Origin: Klenkia brasiliensis
Lineage (GTDB): Bacteria; Actinomycetota; Actinomycetes; Mycobacteriales; Geodermatophilaceae
Direction of reading: 5' to 3'
Assembly (NCBI RefSeq): GCF_900100695.1
Contig: NZ_FNCF01000005.1
Location: forward strand, 186,001-250,000
DNA length: 64,000 nucleotides
Positions within the stretch are counted from its first letter, which is position 1, and each line of letters starts with the position of its first letter. Position numbers and translations under genes: made by a program. Below, in pieces: positions 1 through 8,680 of the stretch. The notes beneath the pieces are model-generated. The model saw only the letters and a list, made by a program, of their open reading frames with translations, was not told the DNA's origin and searched no databases.

Positions 1-413
1 CCGTCGGCCCGCCCCACCAGCACCTGCGCACCGACCTGGATGTCCTCCAGGCCCCAGAACACCGCCGGCCCCGACCGGGAGTCCACGTGCCCGGCGAGCA
101 CCGCCGGGCCCACCTCGCCGGGTGCCACGCCCTGCGCGAACCACCCGGCCTGCGCGTAGTCAGCGGGCGGGACCAGCGCGCCGGTCGTGTCCACGCCGAT
201 CGGCACCAGGCTGCTGGACAGGTCGACGCTGGGCACGGCCACCGAGATCGGGGCCGGGGCCGTCGGGCTGCCCGTGCCCACCGCGGTGACCACCGGGGCC
301 GGCGGGCCGACCGCGCCGACGGGCTCGGCGTCGGGCGCGGCGGGCTGCAGCAGCGCCACCGTGCCGGCGACGACGGCCACCACCGCGAGCGTCCACCGCA
401 GGGCGGTGAGCAC
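1..413 (-). CDS. Sortase, class F-like (C-terminus outside the window)
   Basis: Sortases are membrane-anchored transpeptidases that attach surface proteins to the cell wall. Read from 413 downwards, the frame gives one N-terminal membrane segment (about residues 6-22), a Pro/Ala/Val-rich linker and the start of a sortase barrel with 'IGVDTTGALVPP' and 'GPAVLAGHVDS'; His109 in LAGHVD is the expected catalytic His. The catalytic Cys and Arg would lie beyond base 1, so activity cannot be judged. The start is uncertain: I chose GTG at 413, but the frame stays open upstream and a CTG at 485, overlapping the stop of the preceding gene, is possible. The gene directly follows the DUF4397 surface protein gene, suggesting an operon. 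The 'class F' label rests on the AGHVDS-type sequence and is from memory of the family. Confidence 0.8.
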   Translation of the reverse strand, partial: MLTALRWTLAVVAVVAGTVALLQPAAPDAEPVGAVGPPAPVVTAVGTGSPTAPAPISVAVPSVDLSSSLVPIGVDTTGALVPPADYAQAGWFAQGVAPGEVGPAVLAGHVDSRSGPAVFWGLEDIQVGAQVLVGRAD

Positions 414-481
414 CGGCCGGCGACGCCGGTGCCGGTGCCGCCGCGGGGACGCGTCGCGGTCGGGGACCGCCGGCTGGGCGC

Positions 482-1333
482 TCAGTGCGCGGCGTGCCGG
501 GGCGCGGTGCGCCGACCGGGGAGGCGCCGGCCGGCGGCGAGCACCGAGCCGAGCATGGCCAGCACGGCGACCGCACCCAGGGCCAGCGGCACGGGGCCCG
601 ACCCGGCCGCGCCGCCGCCACCGGCCTCCACGCCGCCGGTGGGGACGACGCCCGGGCTGGCCGCGTCGAGCACGGTCTGCACCTGCACCCCGGAGTCGCC
701 GTCGAGCAGCAGCACCGTGTAGGACGAGCCGCCGGCCAGGTCCACCGGGAGGTCGGTCGGCGCGCCGGAGCCGCCGGCGACCTGCAGCGACGTCTGCCCG
801 CCGGGGACCGAGACGTAGTCGGTGAGGTCGGGGAAGGCGAGGTCGGGGGAGAGGGTGGGCCCGTCGGCGAGCTTCACCGAGGCCGGCGTGAGGGTCTGGG
901 AGGCGTTGACCACGCGGGCGCGGGCCTGGCCCGCGGCCGGCGGGGTGAGGTCGTCGTCCAGCACGGTCAGGCCCAGCTGGGCGAAGGTGCCCACGCCGGC
1001 GACGGTGAAGGCGGTGCCGGGGTCGACGGTCACCGTGGTGGACAGCACCGGGGCCGAGGTCGCGGGCGCACCGGCCGAGCGCATCGAGACGGTGTAGGTG
1101 CCCGCGGGGACCGACTGGTAGCCCGACACGGTGCCGTAGCCGACGCCGGTCAGCACGATGCCGGTGTCGGGGCTGGACACGGAGTCGACGTAGACGTCCA
1201 CGGAGGGGGTGTCCGGGCTCAGGTGCGCCAGCCGGAGCATGCCGTCGTCGGCGGCGCCCGCGGCGGAGGTGCCCCCGACCAGCAGCGCCACCGTGGTGAG
1301 CAGGACGAGCGACAGGCTGCGCCGGAGGGCCAC
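482..1333 (-). CDS. DUF4397 domain surface protein
   Basis: 283 residues. A signal peptide (basic start, hydrophobic core to about residue 25, cleavage near AAGA) is followed by two related beta-rich segments typical of DUF4397 ('LRLAHLSPDTPSVDVYVD', then 'ARVVNASQTLTPASVKL'), a Gly/Ala linker, one C-terminal membrane helix (about 247-268) and an Arg-rich cytoplasmic tail. That is the layout of a wall- or membrane-anchored surface protein, but I see no LPXTG-type motif before the helix. The GTG start at 1333 has GGGAGA about 8 bases upstream. It precedes the sortase gene on the same strand. DUF4397 has no firmly known biochemical role; exposure at the surface is inferred from topology. A possible -10 box (TACGGT, minus strand) lies at 1372-1377. 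Confidence 0.82.
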   Translation of the reverse strand: MALRRSLSLVLLTTVALLVGGTSAAGAADDGMLRLAHLSPDTPSVDVYVDSVSSPDTGIVLTGVGYGTVSGYQSVPAGTYTVSMRSAGAPATSAPVLSTTVTVDPGTAFTVAGVGTFAQLGLTVLDDDLTPPAAGQARARVVNASQTLTPASVKLADGPTLSPDLAFPDLTDYVSVPGGQTSLQVAGGSGAPTDLPVDLAGGSSYTVLLLDGDSGVQVQTVLDAASPGVVPTGGVEAGGGGAAGSGPVPLALGAVAVLAMLGSVLAAGRRLPGRRTAPRHAAH

Positions 1334-1415
1334 GGGTCTCTCCCAGGGTGATGACCGGAGTACTGCGGGCCACCGTACCGATCCGTCACGCCCCCGCCAG
1401 TCGGGCGGCCGGTCC

Positions 1416-3137
1416 TCAGCCGCTGGCCGCGGAGACCAGGGCGTCGGGGTCGGGGTCGTAGCGGAAGCCGACCCGCAGCCCCCCGGCGTCGGCCTCGACG
1501 ACGTCGGGGGCGTAGGGCGGCAGCTGGGCCGCCAGCCAGTCCTCCACCTGGTCGGCCAGCGCGGGGTCGTCGGCCAGCCGGACGCCGCCGACGGAGTCCA
1601 CGACGGCGTACCGGACCGGGGTGGACACCTCCCCGGGCACGGCCGGCAGCGCCGAGATGCCCACGCCGTACTGGGCGGCGACCCCGGCCAGCAGGGTGAG
1701 CAGCCGCGGGTCGACGTCCCCCGACAGCAGCGCGCCGGTGGCCTGCCCGGCGTCGGCGGTGGTGGGGTTGGTCAGCAGGGCGGCCGACAGCTCGCGGCGC
1801 AGCAGGCGCTGGTCGGCGTCCGGGCCCCGGCGTCGCGGGTCGGCGACGACCAGCCCGCTCTCCGCGTCGCCGAACCGGGCGACGACCAGGCCGGCCGTGC
1901 CCGGTCGTGCGCCCCCGCGGCCGACCGCGAGCCCGCCGTCGCCGAGCGGCACCCCGGCCCGGCGCAGGTCCTCGGCGAGCAGCCCGTCCGCGGCCACCGG
2001 CGTGCCCGGGGGCACCTCGGCGGCCAGCCACGCGACGAGGTCCGCCCGGTCCCCGGCGCCGAAGTCGTCGGCCGGCCCGGTGCGCACCAGCACCGCGGCC
2101 GCGACCAGCGCGGCGACCAGGCCGGCGGCCGCGACCCCGGCGAGCACCGGCCGGGCGCGCCGCACGGCGTCCACCGCGAGCAGCCGCTGGACCAGGGCGC
2201 CGGCGACCAGCGCCCCGACCGGCAGGCAGACCACCAACGCGGCGAACCGGCCCGGCGGGACCACCGCGGCCAGCGTCGTGGCGGCGAGCGCGGCCGCCGG
2301 CGGGCGCCAGCGGGGCAGCAGCCACGCACCCAGCGCCCCGGCCGCCAGCAGACCGGCGGTCAGCAGCACGGGGACGACGCCGCCGGCGGCCCACGGCGCG
2401 ACGACGTCGGGCTGGGGGTCCCAGACCGGCAGCAGCAGGACCAGGCCGACGAAGACCGGCGCGAGCAGGCCGGCCACGACGGTGCGGGTCGTCGCCGGCC
2501 AGCGCAGCCCGAGGCGGCCCGAGGCCAGCGCGGCCGCGGCGCCGGCCACCAGGAGGAGCAGCACGTCGGGGGCCAGCACGACCGCCGGCAGGACGGCGAG
2601 ACCGGCCAGGGCGCGGACCGCGGGCCGCCGCCGTCCGGTGCCCAGCCACGCGGCCAGCAGCAGCCAGGGCACGGCCCAGGCCGCCGGGGAGCTGACCGCG
2701 TGCACGAGGGCCAGCCCGGGGACGGCACCGAAGAGCAGGACGGCGGTCGCGGCCCCGGCGTCGCCCAGCCGGGCCCGGCGGGCGACCCGCCACAGCATCA
2801 GGCACGAGACGACCAGCGCGACCCACAGCAGTTCGCGGCCGGCGCTGGCGAGCCCGGTGTCGCGCTCGGGGCCCCGGGTGAGCCAGCCCCAGGCGGCGGT
2901 GTGCACGACGGCCAGGCCGTCGGGGGTGAACGGGTCGGGGGCCGGTCCGCCGGCGAGCCAGTCCCAGGCGGGGGCGGTCAGCGCGCCGTCGTCGGCCAGC
3001 GGCGAGCTGCGCAGCACCCGGGCCGAGACGAGGGCGGCCAGCACCACCGCGAGCAGCGGGGCGAGCACGGTCCACCGCACGCCGGGGCGACCGGGGGAAC
3101 GGTGCCGCGGCCGGTGCTCGGCGCCGTCCACCGACAC
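1416..3137 (-). CDS. Polytopic membrane protein, glycosyltransferase-like topology
   Basis: About 573 residues. A short basic N-terminus and one membrane helix are followed by an extracytoplasmic loop (with FTPDGLAVVHTAAWGWLTRGP), about eight to ten further hydrophobic helices to around residue 340, then a soluble domain of about 230 residues containing 'LLSGDVDPRLLTLLAG' and 'VRYAVVDSVGGVRLAD'. The shape resembles actinobacterial polyprenyl-phosphate-dependent glycosyltransferases, but I recognise no catalytic motif, so function is unassigned. GTG at 3137 is preferred because GGGAG lies nine bases upstream; an in-frame GTG at 3185 would add 16 residues but has no ribosome-binding site. A 9-bp inverted repeat (3138-3146 / 3169-3177) sits immediately upstream of the chosen start. 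The next gene upstream (DivIVA-like) is on the same strand, about 90 bases away. Confidence 0.7.
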   Translation of the reverse strand: MSVDGAEHRPRHRSPGRPGVRWTVLAPLLAVVLAALVSARVLRSSPLADDGALTAPAWDWLAGGPAPDPFTPDGLAVVHTAAWGWLTRGPERDTGLASAGRELLWVALVVSCLMLWRVARRARLGDAGAATAVLLFGAVPGLALVHAVSSPAAWAVPWLLLAAWLGTGRRRPAVRALAGLAVLPAVVLAPDVLLLLVAGAAAALASGRLGLRWPATTRTVVAGLLAPVFVGLVLLLPVWDPQPDVVAPWAAGGVVPVLLTAGLLAAGALGAWLLPRWRPPAAALAATTLAAVVPPGRFAALVVCLPVGALVAGALVQRLLAVDAVRRARPVLAGVAAAGLVAALVAAAVLVRTGPADDFGAGDRADLVAWLAAEVPPGTPVAADGLLAEDLRRAGVPLGDGGLAVGRGGARPGTAGLVVARFGDAESGLVVADPRRRGPDADQRLLRRELSAALLTNPTTADAGQATGALLSGDVDPRLLTLLAGVAAQYGVGISALPAVPGEVSTPVRYAVVDSVGGVRLADDPALADQVEDWLAAQLPPYAPDVVEADAGGLRVGFRYDPDPDALVSAASG

Positions 3138-3177
3138 GTCATCACGCTCCCGCGGCCGTCCATCTCGACGTGATGAC
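3138..3177. promoter_or_regulatory. Inverted repeat at the start of the membrane protein gene
   Basis: GTCATCACG (3138-3146) is repeated as CGTGATGAC (3169-3177), nine perfect base pairs with a 22-base spacer. The left arm abuts the preferred GTG start at 3137. It could be an operator or an mRNA hairpin affecting initiation. No second copy was seen in the window. Confidence 0.35.
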
Positions 3178-3227
3178 CTTGACACGCACGGTCACCGCCG
3201 GCCACTTCCGAGCAGCGGTGTCCCGGA

Positions 3228-4442
3228 TCAGCGGCGGTCGGCGTCCCCGCGCTGGGCGGGCTGGCTGCCGGTCGGCACCGACCGCACGGCGGGCTGCACC
3301 GCGGTGGCCGGCCCGGTGGCGGGTGCGGGCCGGGGCGCGGGGCGCTGCAGCGGCGGGCGCGAGGGCGCCGCCGACGCGGCGGTGCTGCCCTGCCCCGGCC
3401 GGGCCGGGGCAGCGGGGGCGGCCTGGGTGGGCTGCGCCTGCTCGACCGGTGCGGCACCGTCGGGTGCCTCCTCGGCCGGGGTGTCGCCCTCGGGTGCCTG
3501 ACCGGCCGGTGCCTGCGGCGCGGCCGCGTCCGGGCCGGCCCCGCCGGGAGCGGGCTGCGCGTCCCGGGCCCCGGCCTGGTCGGTCCCCGGCGTCGCGGGC
3601 GCGTCCTCCCCGGACGGCGCGGAGGTGCCCTCGGCCTGCGGGGAGTCGGCGAGGGAGGGCAGCCGGCCGAGCAGGCTGCGGACCTCGTGCAGCCGGGCGG
3701 CCAGCTCGTCGCGGACCCGGCGGACGGCGGCGGCCTCCTCCTGCGCGGCGGTGACCAGCGCGGCGGCGCGGGCGGTGGCGTCGGCGACCCGCCGCTCGGC
3801 GGCCGCGGTGGAGGCCTTCTCCCGCTCGTCCTCGAGCCGGGCGGCCTCGGTGCGCCGGGCCCGCTGCGCGATCTCGAAGTCCTCCTCGATCTTGGTGCGG
3901 CGGGCCTGGGAGTCGGTGTCGAGCTGGGCCACCCGCTCCTGGGCCTTGGTGACCAGCTCGTCGGCCCGGGCCTGCGCCTTGGCGGCGATCTGCTCGGCCT
4001 CGTGCCGGGCCTCGGCCAGCACGCGGTCGGCGTCGGCGCCGGCCTGGGCCTGCCGCTGCACCGAGGCGTTCTCCTCGGCGGTGATCCGCTCGCGGATCGC
4101 GTCGGCCTCCTCGGCGGCCCGGCGGCGCACCTCGGCGGCCTCCTCCTCGGCCAGCCGGAGCATGTGCGAGATGCGCTCGCCCATGTTCTCGAAGGTGGGC
4201 GCACCGGCGGAGGCTGCCTTGCGGCGCAGCGCCTCCATCTCCTGGTGCAGCGCGGAGAGCTGGGCGGCCAGGTCCGAGGCCCGGGAGGCGGCGGCGTCCC
4301 GGTCGGCCATGGTGACCCGCAGGTCCGCGTCGAGCCGCTCGATCGCCTCGGCCACCTGGTCGCGGTGGTAGCCCTTGCGCACCACCTCGAAGGAGTAGGT
4401 GGCCTCACGGAGCGGGAGCAGTTCGGCGTGGGGGTCGCTCAT
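3228..4442 (-). CDS. DivIVA-domain coiled-coil protein
   Basis: 404 residues. The N-terminus ('TYSFEVVRKGYHRDQVAEAIERL', residues about 15-38) matches the membrane-binding DivIVA domain. Residues about 40-255 are an almost unbroken coiled coil rich in Ala, Glu and Arg, and residues 262-404 form a Pro/Ala/Gln-rich disordered tail. Proteins of this build (DivIVA/Wag31, Scy, FilP) act as cytoplasmic scaffolds for polar growth and envelope synthesis in actinobacteria; this one is closer to the secondary FilP/Scy-like type than to Wag31 because it lies outside the division cluster, an inference. The ATG at 4442 has AGGA upstream. No operon partner is clear. Confidence 0.8.
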   Translation of the reverse strand: MSDPHAELLPLREATYSFEVVRKGYHRDQVAEAIERLDADLRVTMADRDAAASRASDLAAQLSALHQEMEALRRKAASAGAPTFENMGERISHMLRLAEEEAAEVRRRAAEEADAIRERITAEENASVQRQAQAGADADRVLAEARHEAEQIAAKAQARADELVTKAQERVAQLDTDSQARRTKIEEDFEIAQRARRTEAARLEDEREKASTAAAERRVADATARAAALVTAAQEEAAAVRRVRDELAARLHEVRSLLGRLPSLADSPQAEGTSAPSGEDAPATPGTDQAGARDAQPAPGGAGPDAAAPQAPAGQAPEGDTPAEEAPDGAAPVEQAQPTQAAPAAPARPGQGSTAASAAPSRPPLQRPAPRPAPATGPATAVQPAVRSVPTGSQPAQRGDADRR

Positions 4443-4487
4443 GGCCCCATCCTTCCAGAGACGACGGGCCGGGCGGCCCGTGACGGA

Positions 4488-4521
4488 CCGGCCCGCAGCC
4501 GTTGCACAGGCTGCGGGCCGG
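4488..4521 (-). terminator. Intrinsic terminator hairpin after ccr
   Basis: CCGGCCCGCAGCC (4488-4500) pairs perfectly with 4509-4521 around an 8-base loop, eight bases past the ccr stop. There is no U-run, which is usual for high-GC actinobacteria. Confidence 0.75.
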
Positions 4522-4529
4522 CCGGTCGC

Positions 4530-5861
4530 CTAGAGGCCGCGGAAGCGGTTGATGGCGTCGAGGTGCCGGGCGCGCTTGTCGTGGTCGCGCACGCCCAGGC
4601 CCTCCTCGGGGGCGAGGGTGAGCACGCCGACCTTCCCCTGGTGGGTGTTGGTCTGGACGTCGCGGGCGGCCTGGCCGACCTCGGCCATCGGGTAGACCTT
4701 GGACACCGTGGGGTGGATGAGGCCGCGGTCGATGAGCCGGTTGGCCTCGTAGGCCTCCTTGTAGTTCGCGAAGTGCGAGCTCAGGATCTTCTTGAGGTTC
4801 ATCCACAGGTAGCGGTTGTCGTACTCGTGCAGGTAGCCCGAGGTCGAGGCGCAGGTGATGATCGTGCCGCCCTTCTTGGCGACGTAGACGCTGGCGCCGA
4901 AGGTCTCCCGGCCGGGGTGCTCGAAGACGATGTCGATGTCCTCGCCCCCGGTCAGCTCGCGGATCTTCTTGCCGAACCGCTGCCACTCCTTGGGGTCCTG
5001 GGTGCTCTCGTCCTTCCAGAACCGGTAGCCCTCGGCGGAGCGGTCGATGACCAGCTCGGCGCCCATCTTCCGCACGATCTCGGCCTTCTCGGGGCTGGAG
5101 ACCACGCAGACGGGGATGGCACCGCCGTTGAGGGCCATCTGGGTGGCGTAGGAGCCCAGACCGCCCGAGGCACCCCAGATCAGCACGGTGTCGCCCTGCT
5201 TCATGTTGGCGCCGTTCTTGCTGACCAGCTGGCGGTAGGCCGTGGCGTTGACCAGGCCGGGTGCGGCGGCCTCCTCCCAGGTGAGGTGGGCCGGCTTGGG
5301 CAGCAGCTGGTTGCTCTTGACCAGGGCCAGCTCGGCCAGGCCGCCGAAGTTGGTCTCGAACCCCCAGATGCGCTGCTGGGGGTCCATCATCGTGTCGTCG
5401 TGGCCGGCCGGGTCCTCCAGCTCCACCGACAGGCAGTGCGCGACGACCTCGTCGCCGGCCTTCCACTTGTTCACGCCCGGGCCCACGGCCAGCACGACGC
5501 CGGCGAGGTCGGAGCCCACCACGTGGTAGGGCAGGTCGTGCCGCTTGGTGAGCTCGGAGACCCGCCCGTAGCGCTCCAGGAACCCGAAGGTCGACGCCGG
5601 CTCGAAGATCGACGTCCAGACGGTGTTGTAGTTCACCGAGGAGGCCATCACGGCCACGATCGCCTCGCCCGGGCCCAGCTCGGGGGTCGGCACCTCCTCG
5701 ACGTGCAGGCTCTTGCGGGGGTCCTTGTCCTTGGTGGCCAGGCCCTCGAACATGTCCTGCTCGTCCTTGCGCACCAGCACGCCGCGGTAGGAGGCGGGCA
5801 CGCCCAGCCCCCCGATGTCGGCCAGCTGGTCGGACAGGATGGCGTCCCTGATCTCGTTCAC
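4530..5861 (-). CDS. ccr: Crotonyl-CoA carboxylase/reductase
   Basis: 443 residues, the normal family length. Ccr carries out NADPH-dependent reductive carboxylation of crotonyl-CoA to ethylmalonyl-CoA, the key step of the ethylmalonyl-CoA pathway and a source of polyketide extender units. It is a medium-chain dehydrogenase/reductase with the nucleotide-binding loop 'GASGGLGS' at residues 230-237. The four CO2-pocket residues described for the Kitasatospora enzyme (Asn81, Phe170, Glu171, His365) all have equivalents here at Asn79, Phe168, Glu169 and His363, so carboxylation rather than simple reduction is expected. The GTG start at 5861 has GGGAG just upstream; the frame stays open further up, but that stretch is the epimerase gene. 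A TTACTCGT-type operator candidate lies at 5902-5919. Confidence 0.95.
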   Translation of the reverse strand: MNEIRDAILSDQLADIGGLGVPASYRGVLVRKDEQDMFEGLATKDKDPRKSLHVEEVPTPELGPGEAIVAVMASSVNYNTVWTSIFEPASTFGFLERYGRVSELTKRHDLPYHVVGSDLAGVVLAVGPGVNKWKAGDEVVAHCLSVELEDPAGHDDTMMDPQQRIWGFETNFGGLAELALVKSNQLLPKPAHLTWEEAAAPGLVNATAYRQLVSKNGANMKQGDTVLIWGASGGLGSYATQMALNGGAIPVCVVSSPEKAEIVRKMGAELVIDRSAEGYRFWKDESTQDPKEWQRFGKKIRELTGGEDIDIVFEHPGRETFGASVYVAKKGGTIITCASTSGYLHEYDNRYLWMNLKKILSSHFANYKEAYEANRLIDRGLIHPTVSKVYPMAEVGQAARDVQTNTHQGKVGVLTLAPEEGLGVRDHDKRARHLDAINRFRGL

Positions 5862-5901
5862 GTGCTGCTCCCGGGTCGTCGTTGGCTCGGTGTGCTGGCG
5901 G

Positions 5902-5919
5902 ACGTTACTGACGAGTAGC
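5902..5919 (-). promoter_or_regulatory. Operator candidate upstream of ccr, shared with etfB
   Basis: On the minus strand the site reads GCTACTCGTCAGTAACGT, matching the etfB site (GTTACTCGTGGGTAACGT) at 15 of 18 positions. It lies about 41 bases upstream of the ccr start, where a repressor could block the promoter. An inverted repeat of this size suggests a TetR- or GntR-type regulator; which one is unknown. Confidence 0.6.
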
Positions 5920-5926
5920 CCGGATG

Positions 5927-6376
5927 TCAGCGGGATGTGGCCGGTTCCACGATCTCGACGAGCACGCCCCCGGCGTCCTTGGGGTGCACGAAGTTGACCC
6001 GGCTGCCCGCGGTGCCGCGGCGGGGCTCGTCGTAGAGCAGCCGCAGACCGCGCTCGCGCAGGGTGGCGCTGACCGCCTCGACGTCGGTGACCCGGAAGGC
6101 CAGCTGCTGCAGGCCGGGTCCCGAGCGCCCGATGAACGTCGCGATGGTGGACTCCGGGGTCAGCGGCGCGAGGAGCTGGATGCGGGTGTCGCCGGACCCG
6201 ACGGCGAGCATCGCCTCGCGGACGCCCTGCTCCTCGTTGGTCTCCTCGTGCACCGACCGCACGCCGAAGGCGCGGTCGTAGAAGGCGATCGCCTCGTCCA
6301 GGTCCGGGACGGCGATCCCGACGTGGTCGATGGTGGTGAACAGCTCGGTGGGCAGTGCGGCTCCGTCGACGCTCAT
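5927..6376 (-). CDS. mce: Methylmalonyl-CoA epimerase
   Basis: 149 residues. A vicinal-oxygen-chelate protein that interconverts (2R)- and (2S)-methylmalonyl-CoA (and ethylmalonyl-CoA in some hosts). It has the paired beta-alpha-beta modules: 'IDHVGIAVPDLDEAIAFY' with the metal-binding His18 at the N-terminus, 'GLQQLAFRVTDVEA' in the middle and the C-terminal 'GVLVEIVEPA' carrying the last metal-ligand Glu. Start ATG at 6376; upstream in-frame sequence is intergenic and non-conserved. It is followed by ccr on the same strand, so the pair links C4 carboxylation to the methylmalonyl-CoA branch. The ccr operator candidate overlaps the space just beyond its stop codon. Confidence 0.92.
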   Translation of the reverse strand: MSVDGAALPTELFTTIDHVGIAVPDLDEAIAFYDRAFGVRSVHEETNEEQGVREAMLAVGSGDTRIQLLAPLTPESTIATFIGRSGPGLQQLAFRVTDVEAVSATLRERGLRLLYDEPRRGTAGSRVNFVHPKDAGGVLVEIVEPATSR

Positions 6377-6429
6377 GCGGGCATGGTGCCGCCCACGGCG
6401 TCCTGCCGCTGGTGACCCTGGACACAGCA

Positions 6430-6462
6430 GAGCCCGCCGCCCCCGGTGGGGACGACGGGCTC
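6430..6462 (-). terminator. Hairpin terminator after the alpha/beta hydrolase gene
   Basis: GAGCCCG (6430-6436) pairs with CGGGCTC (6456-6462), with a further CCCC/GGGG pairing inside. It starts 15 bases beyond the hydrolase stop and before the epimerase start, separating the two genes. Confidence 0.6.
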
Positions 6463-6477
6463 GCGCGGTCGGTGCGG

Positions 6478-7314
6478 CTACTCGGCGAGGAACTGCAGCA
6501 GGGCCGTGTTGAACTCCTGCGCGTGGCTGGCGTTGATGCCGTGCGGCCCGCCCTCGATGACCACGAGCTCGGCGCCGTCGATCGCCTCGGCCGAGCGCTT
6601 GCCCGACACCTCGAACGGGACGACGGCGTCGCTGTCGCCGTGGATGACCAGCGTCGGCACGCTCACCTTGGCGACGTCGTCCCGGAAGTCGGTGCGGCCG
6701 AAGGCGGTGATGCAGTCCAGCGTGCCCTTCGGCGACGCGGTGTTCGCGATCTGCCGGGCGAAGGCCTTCTGCGCGCCGCTGACCAGGTCCTTCTTCTCGC
6801 CCGCGGCGAAGAAGTTCTCCACGAAGTCCTCCAGGAACGCGGGGCGGTCGGTGCGCACGCCGTCCTGGAAGGTCTCGATGGTGGCGTCGTCCAGCCCGCC
6901 GTCGGGGTTGTCCTCGCTCTGGTACAGGTAGGGCGGCACGGCGGCGGCGAGCACCGCGGAGCGGACCCGGTCGGTGCCGTGGCCGGCGATGTAGCGCACG
7001 ACCTCGCCACCGCCCATGGAGAAGCCGACGAGGGTGACGTCGGTGAGGTCCAGGTGGGTGAGCAGGGCGTCGAGGTCCGCGGCGAAGGTGTCGTAGTCGT
7101 AGCCGTCGAAGGGCTTGTCCGACTCGCCGAAGCCGCGCCGGTCGTAGGTGACGACGCGGTGGCCGGCCTCGACCAGGGCGGGCACCTGGGCCTCCCACGA
7201 CTTCCCCGACAGGGGCCAGCCGTGGATCAGCACGACGGGGCGGCCGGTGCCGTGGTCCTCGTAGTACAGCTCGATCGGTGCTGAGTTCTCGGTGCCTACG
7301 GTCACGCGGGGCAT
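6478..7314 (-). CDS. Alpha/beta hydrolase, chloroperoxidase-like
   Basis: 278 residues, similar in pattern to the cofactor-free haloperoxidase/esterase group. The catalytic triad is visible: Ser99 in the nucleophile elbow GFSMGG, Asp229 in HGDSDAVVP and His258 in GGPHGINA. The oxyanion region '[14 protein letters not shown]' (residues 27-40) is also typical. Such proteins hydrolyse esters or lactones and can make peracids in vitro; the physiological substrate is unknown. ATG at 7314 has GAGGAG about eight bases upstream. It is divergent from the thiolase gene and separated from the epimerase by a hairpin, so a functional link to the neighbouring acyl-CoA genes is uncertain. Confidence 0.85.
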   Translation of the reverse strand: MPRVTVGTENSAPIELYYEDHGTGRPVVLIHGWPLSGKSWEAQVPALVEAGHRVVTYDRRGFGESDKPFDGYDYDTFAADLDALLTHLDLTDVTLVGFSMGGGEVVRYIAGHGTDRVRSAVLAAAVPPYLYQSEDNPDGGLDDATIETFQDGVRTDRPAFLEDFVENFFAAGEKKDLVSGAQKAFARQIANTASPKGTLDCITAFGRTDFRDDVAKVSVPTLVIHGDSDAVVPFEVSGKRSAEAIDGAELVVIEGGPHGINASHAQEFNTALLQFLAE

Positions 7315-7380
7315 GCTCTGATCTCCTCGGTCGTCGTCGGTTGCGGGGCGCGCATACCCGGTTGTGCGCGACCGGAACCA

Positions 7381-7398
7381 TGGTGAACTCGGTCACCA
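7381..7398. promoter_or_regulatory. Small inverted repeat upstream of the thiolase promoter
   Basis: TGGTGA (7381-7386) and TCACCA (7393-7398) flank six bases. The site lies just upstream of the expected -35 of a promoter whose -10 box would be TAGGCT at 7427-7432. It is between the divergent hydrolase and thiolase genes, so it could serve either. Confidence 0.35.
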
Positions 7399-7426
7399 GC
7401 CGTCGGCACGCCCGCTCCGGGCGCCC

Positions 7427-7432
7427 TAGGCT
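7427..7432 (+). promoter_or_regulatory. Predicted -10 box of the thiolase gene
   Basis: TAGGCT matches the actinobacterial TANNNT pattern. Transcription from about 7440 would leave a leader of roughly 36 bases carrying the GGAGG ribosome-binding site at 7467-7471. No convincing -35. Confidence 0.4.
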
Positions 7433-7475
7433 CGGTGGGCCGCCAACGAGGGCGGTGCACACCCCTGGAGGACCG

Positions 7476-8678
7476 ATGGTCAAGCCCGCAGCCCCGAACC
7501 GCTCCGTGATCGTCGGCGGCGCCCGCACCCCGATGGGCCGGCTGCTCGGCTCCCTCAAGGACTTCTCCGCCGCCGACCTGGGCGGTGTGGCGATCAAGGG
7601 CGCCCTGGAGAAGGCCGGGATCAGCGGCGACCAGGTCGAGTACGTGATCATGGGCCAGGTCATCCAGGCCGGCGCCGGCCAGAACCCGGCCCGCCCCGCC
7701 GCCGTCGCCGGCGGCATCCCGATGACCGTGCCCTCCTTCACGCTGAACAAGGTCTGCCTGTCCGGGATCGACGCGATCGCGCTGGCCGACCAGCTCATCC
7801 GCGCCGGGGAGTTCGACGTCGTCGTGGCCGGCGGCATGGAGTCGATGACCCAGGCGCCGCACCTGCTCGCGGGGTCCCGCACCGGCACCAAGTACGGCAA
7901 CACCACGCTGGTCGACTCGATGGCCCACGACGGCCTCTCCGACACCTTCGACCAGGTCGCGATGGGCCTGCTCACCGAGCAGGCCAACAGCCGCTACGAC
8001 CTGACCCGCGAGGAGCAGGACGCCTTCGCCGCGGCCAGCCACCAGCGCGCGGCCGCCGCGCACAAGAACGGCCTGTTCGACGACGAGGTCGTCACCGTGG
8101 CGATCCCGCAGCGCAAGGGCGACCCGATCGAGTTCCGCGAGGACGAGGGCATCCGCGCCGACACCACCGCCGAGTCCCTCGGCAAGCTCAAGCCGGCCTT
8201 CACGAAGGACGGCACGATCACCGCCGGCACCGCCTCGCAGATCTCCGACGGCGCCTGCGCGGTCGTCGTCATGAGCGCGGCCAAGGCCGCCGAGCTCGGC
8301 TGCACGGTGCTCGCGGAGATCGGCGCGCACGGCGTGGTCGCCGGCCCCGACGCCACCCTGCAGCAGCAGCCCTCCCGGGCGATCGCCGCGGCCTGCGAGC
8401 GCGAGGGCATCAGCCCGGCCGACCTGGACCTGGTCGAGATCAACGAGGCGTTCGCCGCAGTGGGCATCGTGTCCACCCGCGAGCTGGGCCTGGACCCGGA
8501 GAAGGTCAACGTCAACGGCGGCGCCATCGCACTGGGCCACCCGGTCGGGATGAGCGGTGCGCGGATCGTGCTGCACCTGGCGCTGGAGCTCAAGCGGCGC
8601 GGCGGCGGCACCGGCGCGGCCGCGCTGTGCGGTGGCGGCGGCCAGGGCGACGCCCTGGTCGTGCACGTCCCCGCCTGA
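7476..8678 (+). CDS. Acetyl-CoA C-acetyltransferase (thiolase)
   Basis: 400 residues, the standard thiolase length. It condenses two acetyl-CoA to acetoacetyl-CoA or cleaves 3-ketoacyl-CoA. All active-site elements are present: nucleophile Cys94 in NKVCLSG, the NEAF motif, His355 in GHPVGMSG and Cys385 in CGGGGQG. The sequence is of the biosynthetic-type thiolase pattern. GGAGG at 7467-7471 supports the ATG at 7476. The next gene, meaB, starts 2 bases after the stop, suggesting co-transcription. With ccr and the epimerase opposite, this places acetoacetyl-CoA formation, the entry to crotonyl-CoA, beside the carboxylating step. Degradative use in beta-oxidation is equally compatible. Confidence 0.93.
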   Translation: MVKPAAPNRSVIVGGARTPMGRLLGSLKDFSAADLGGVAIKGALEKAGISGDQVEYVIMGQVIQAGAGQNPARPAAVAGGIPMTVPSFTLNKVCLSGIDAIALADQLIRAGEFDVVVAGGMESMTQAPHLLAGSRTGTKYGNTTLVDSMAHDGLSDTFDQVAMGLLTEQANSRYDLTREEQDAFAAASHQRAAAAHKNGLFDDEVVTVAIPQRKGDPIEFREDEGIRADTTAESLGKLKPAFTKDGTITAGTASQISDGACAVVVMSAAKAAELGCTVLAEIGAHGVVAGPDATLQQQPSRAIAAACEREGISPADLDLVEINEAFAAVGIVSTRELGLDPEKVNVNGGAIALGHPVGMSGARIVLHLALELKRRGGGTGAAALCGGGGQGDALVVHVPA

Positions 8679-8680
8679 CG

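Noticed and set aside
1-1333. DUF4397 protein as substrate of the adjacent sortase
   Set aside because: The C-terminus has a membrane helix and basic tail but no LPXTG- or LAXTG-like motif before it.
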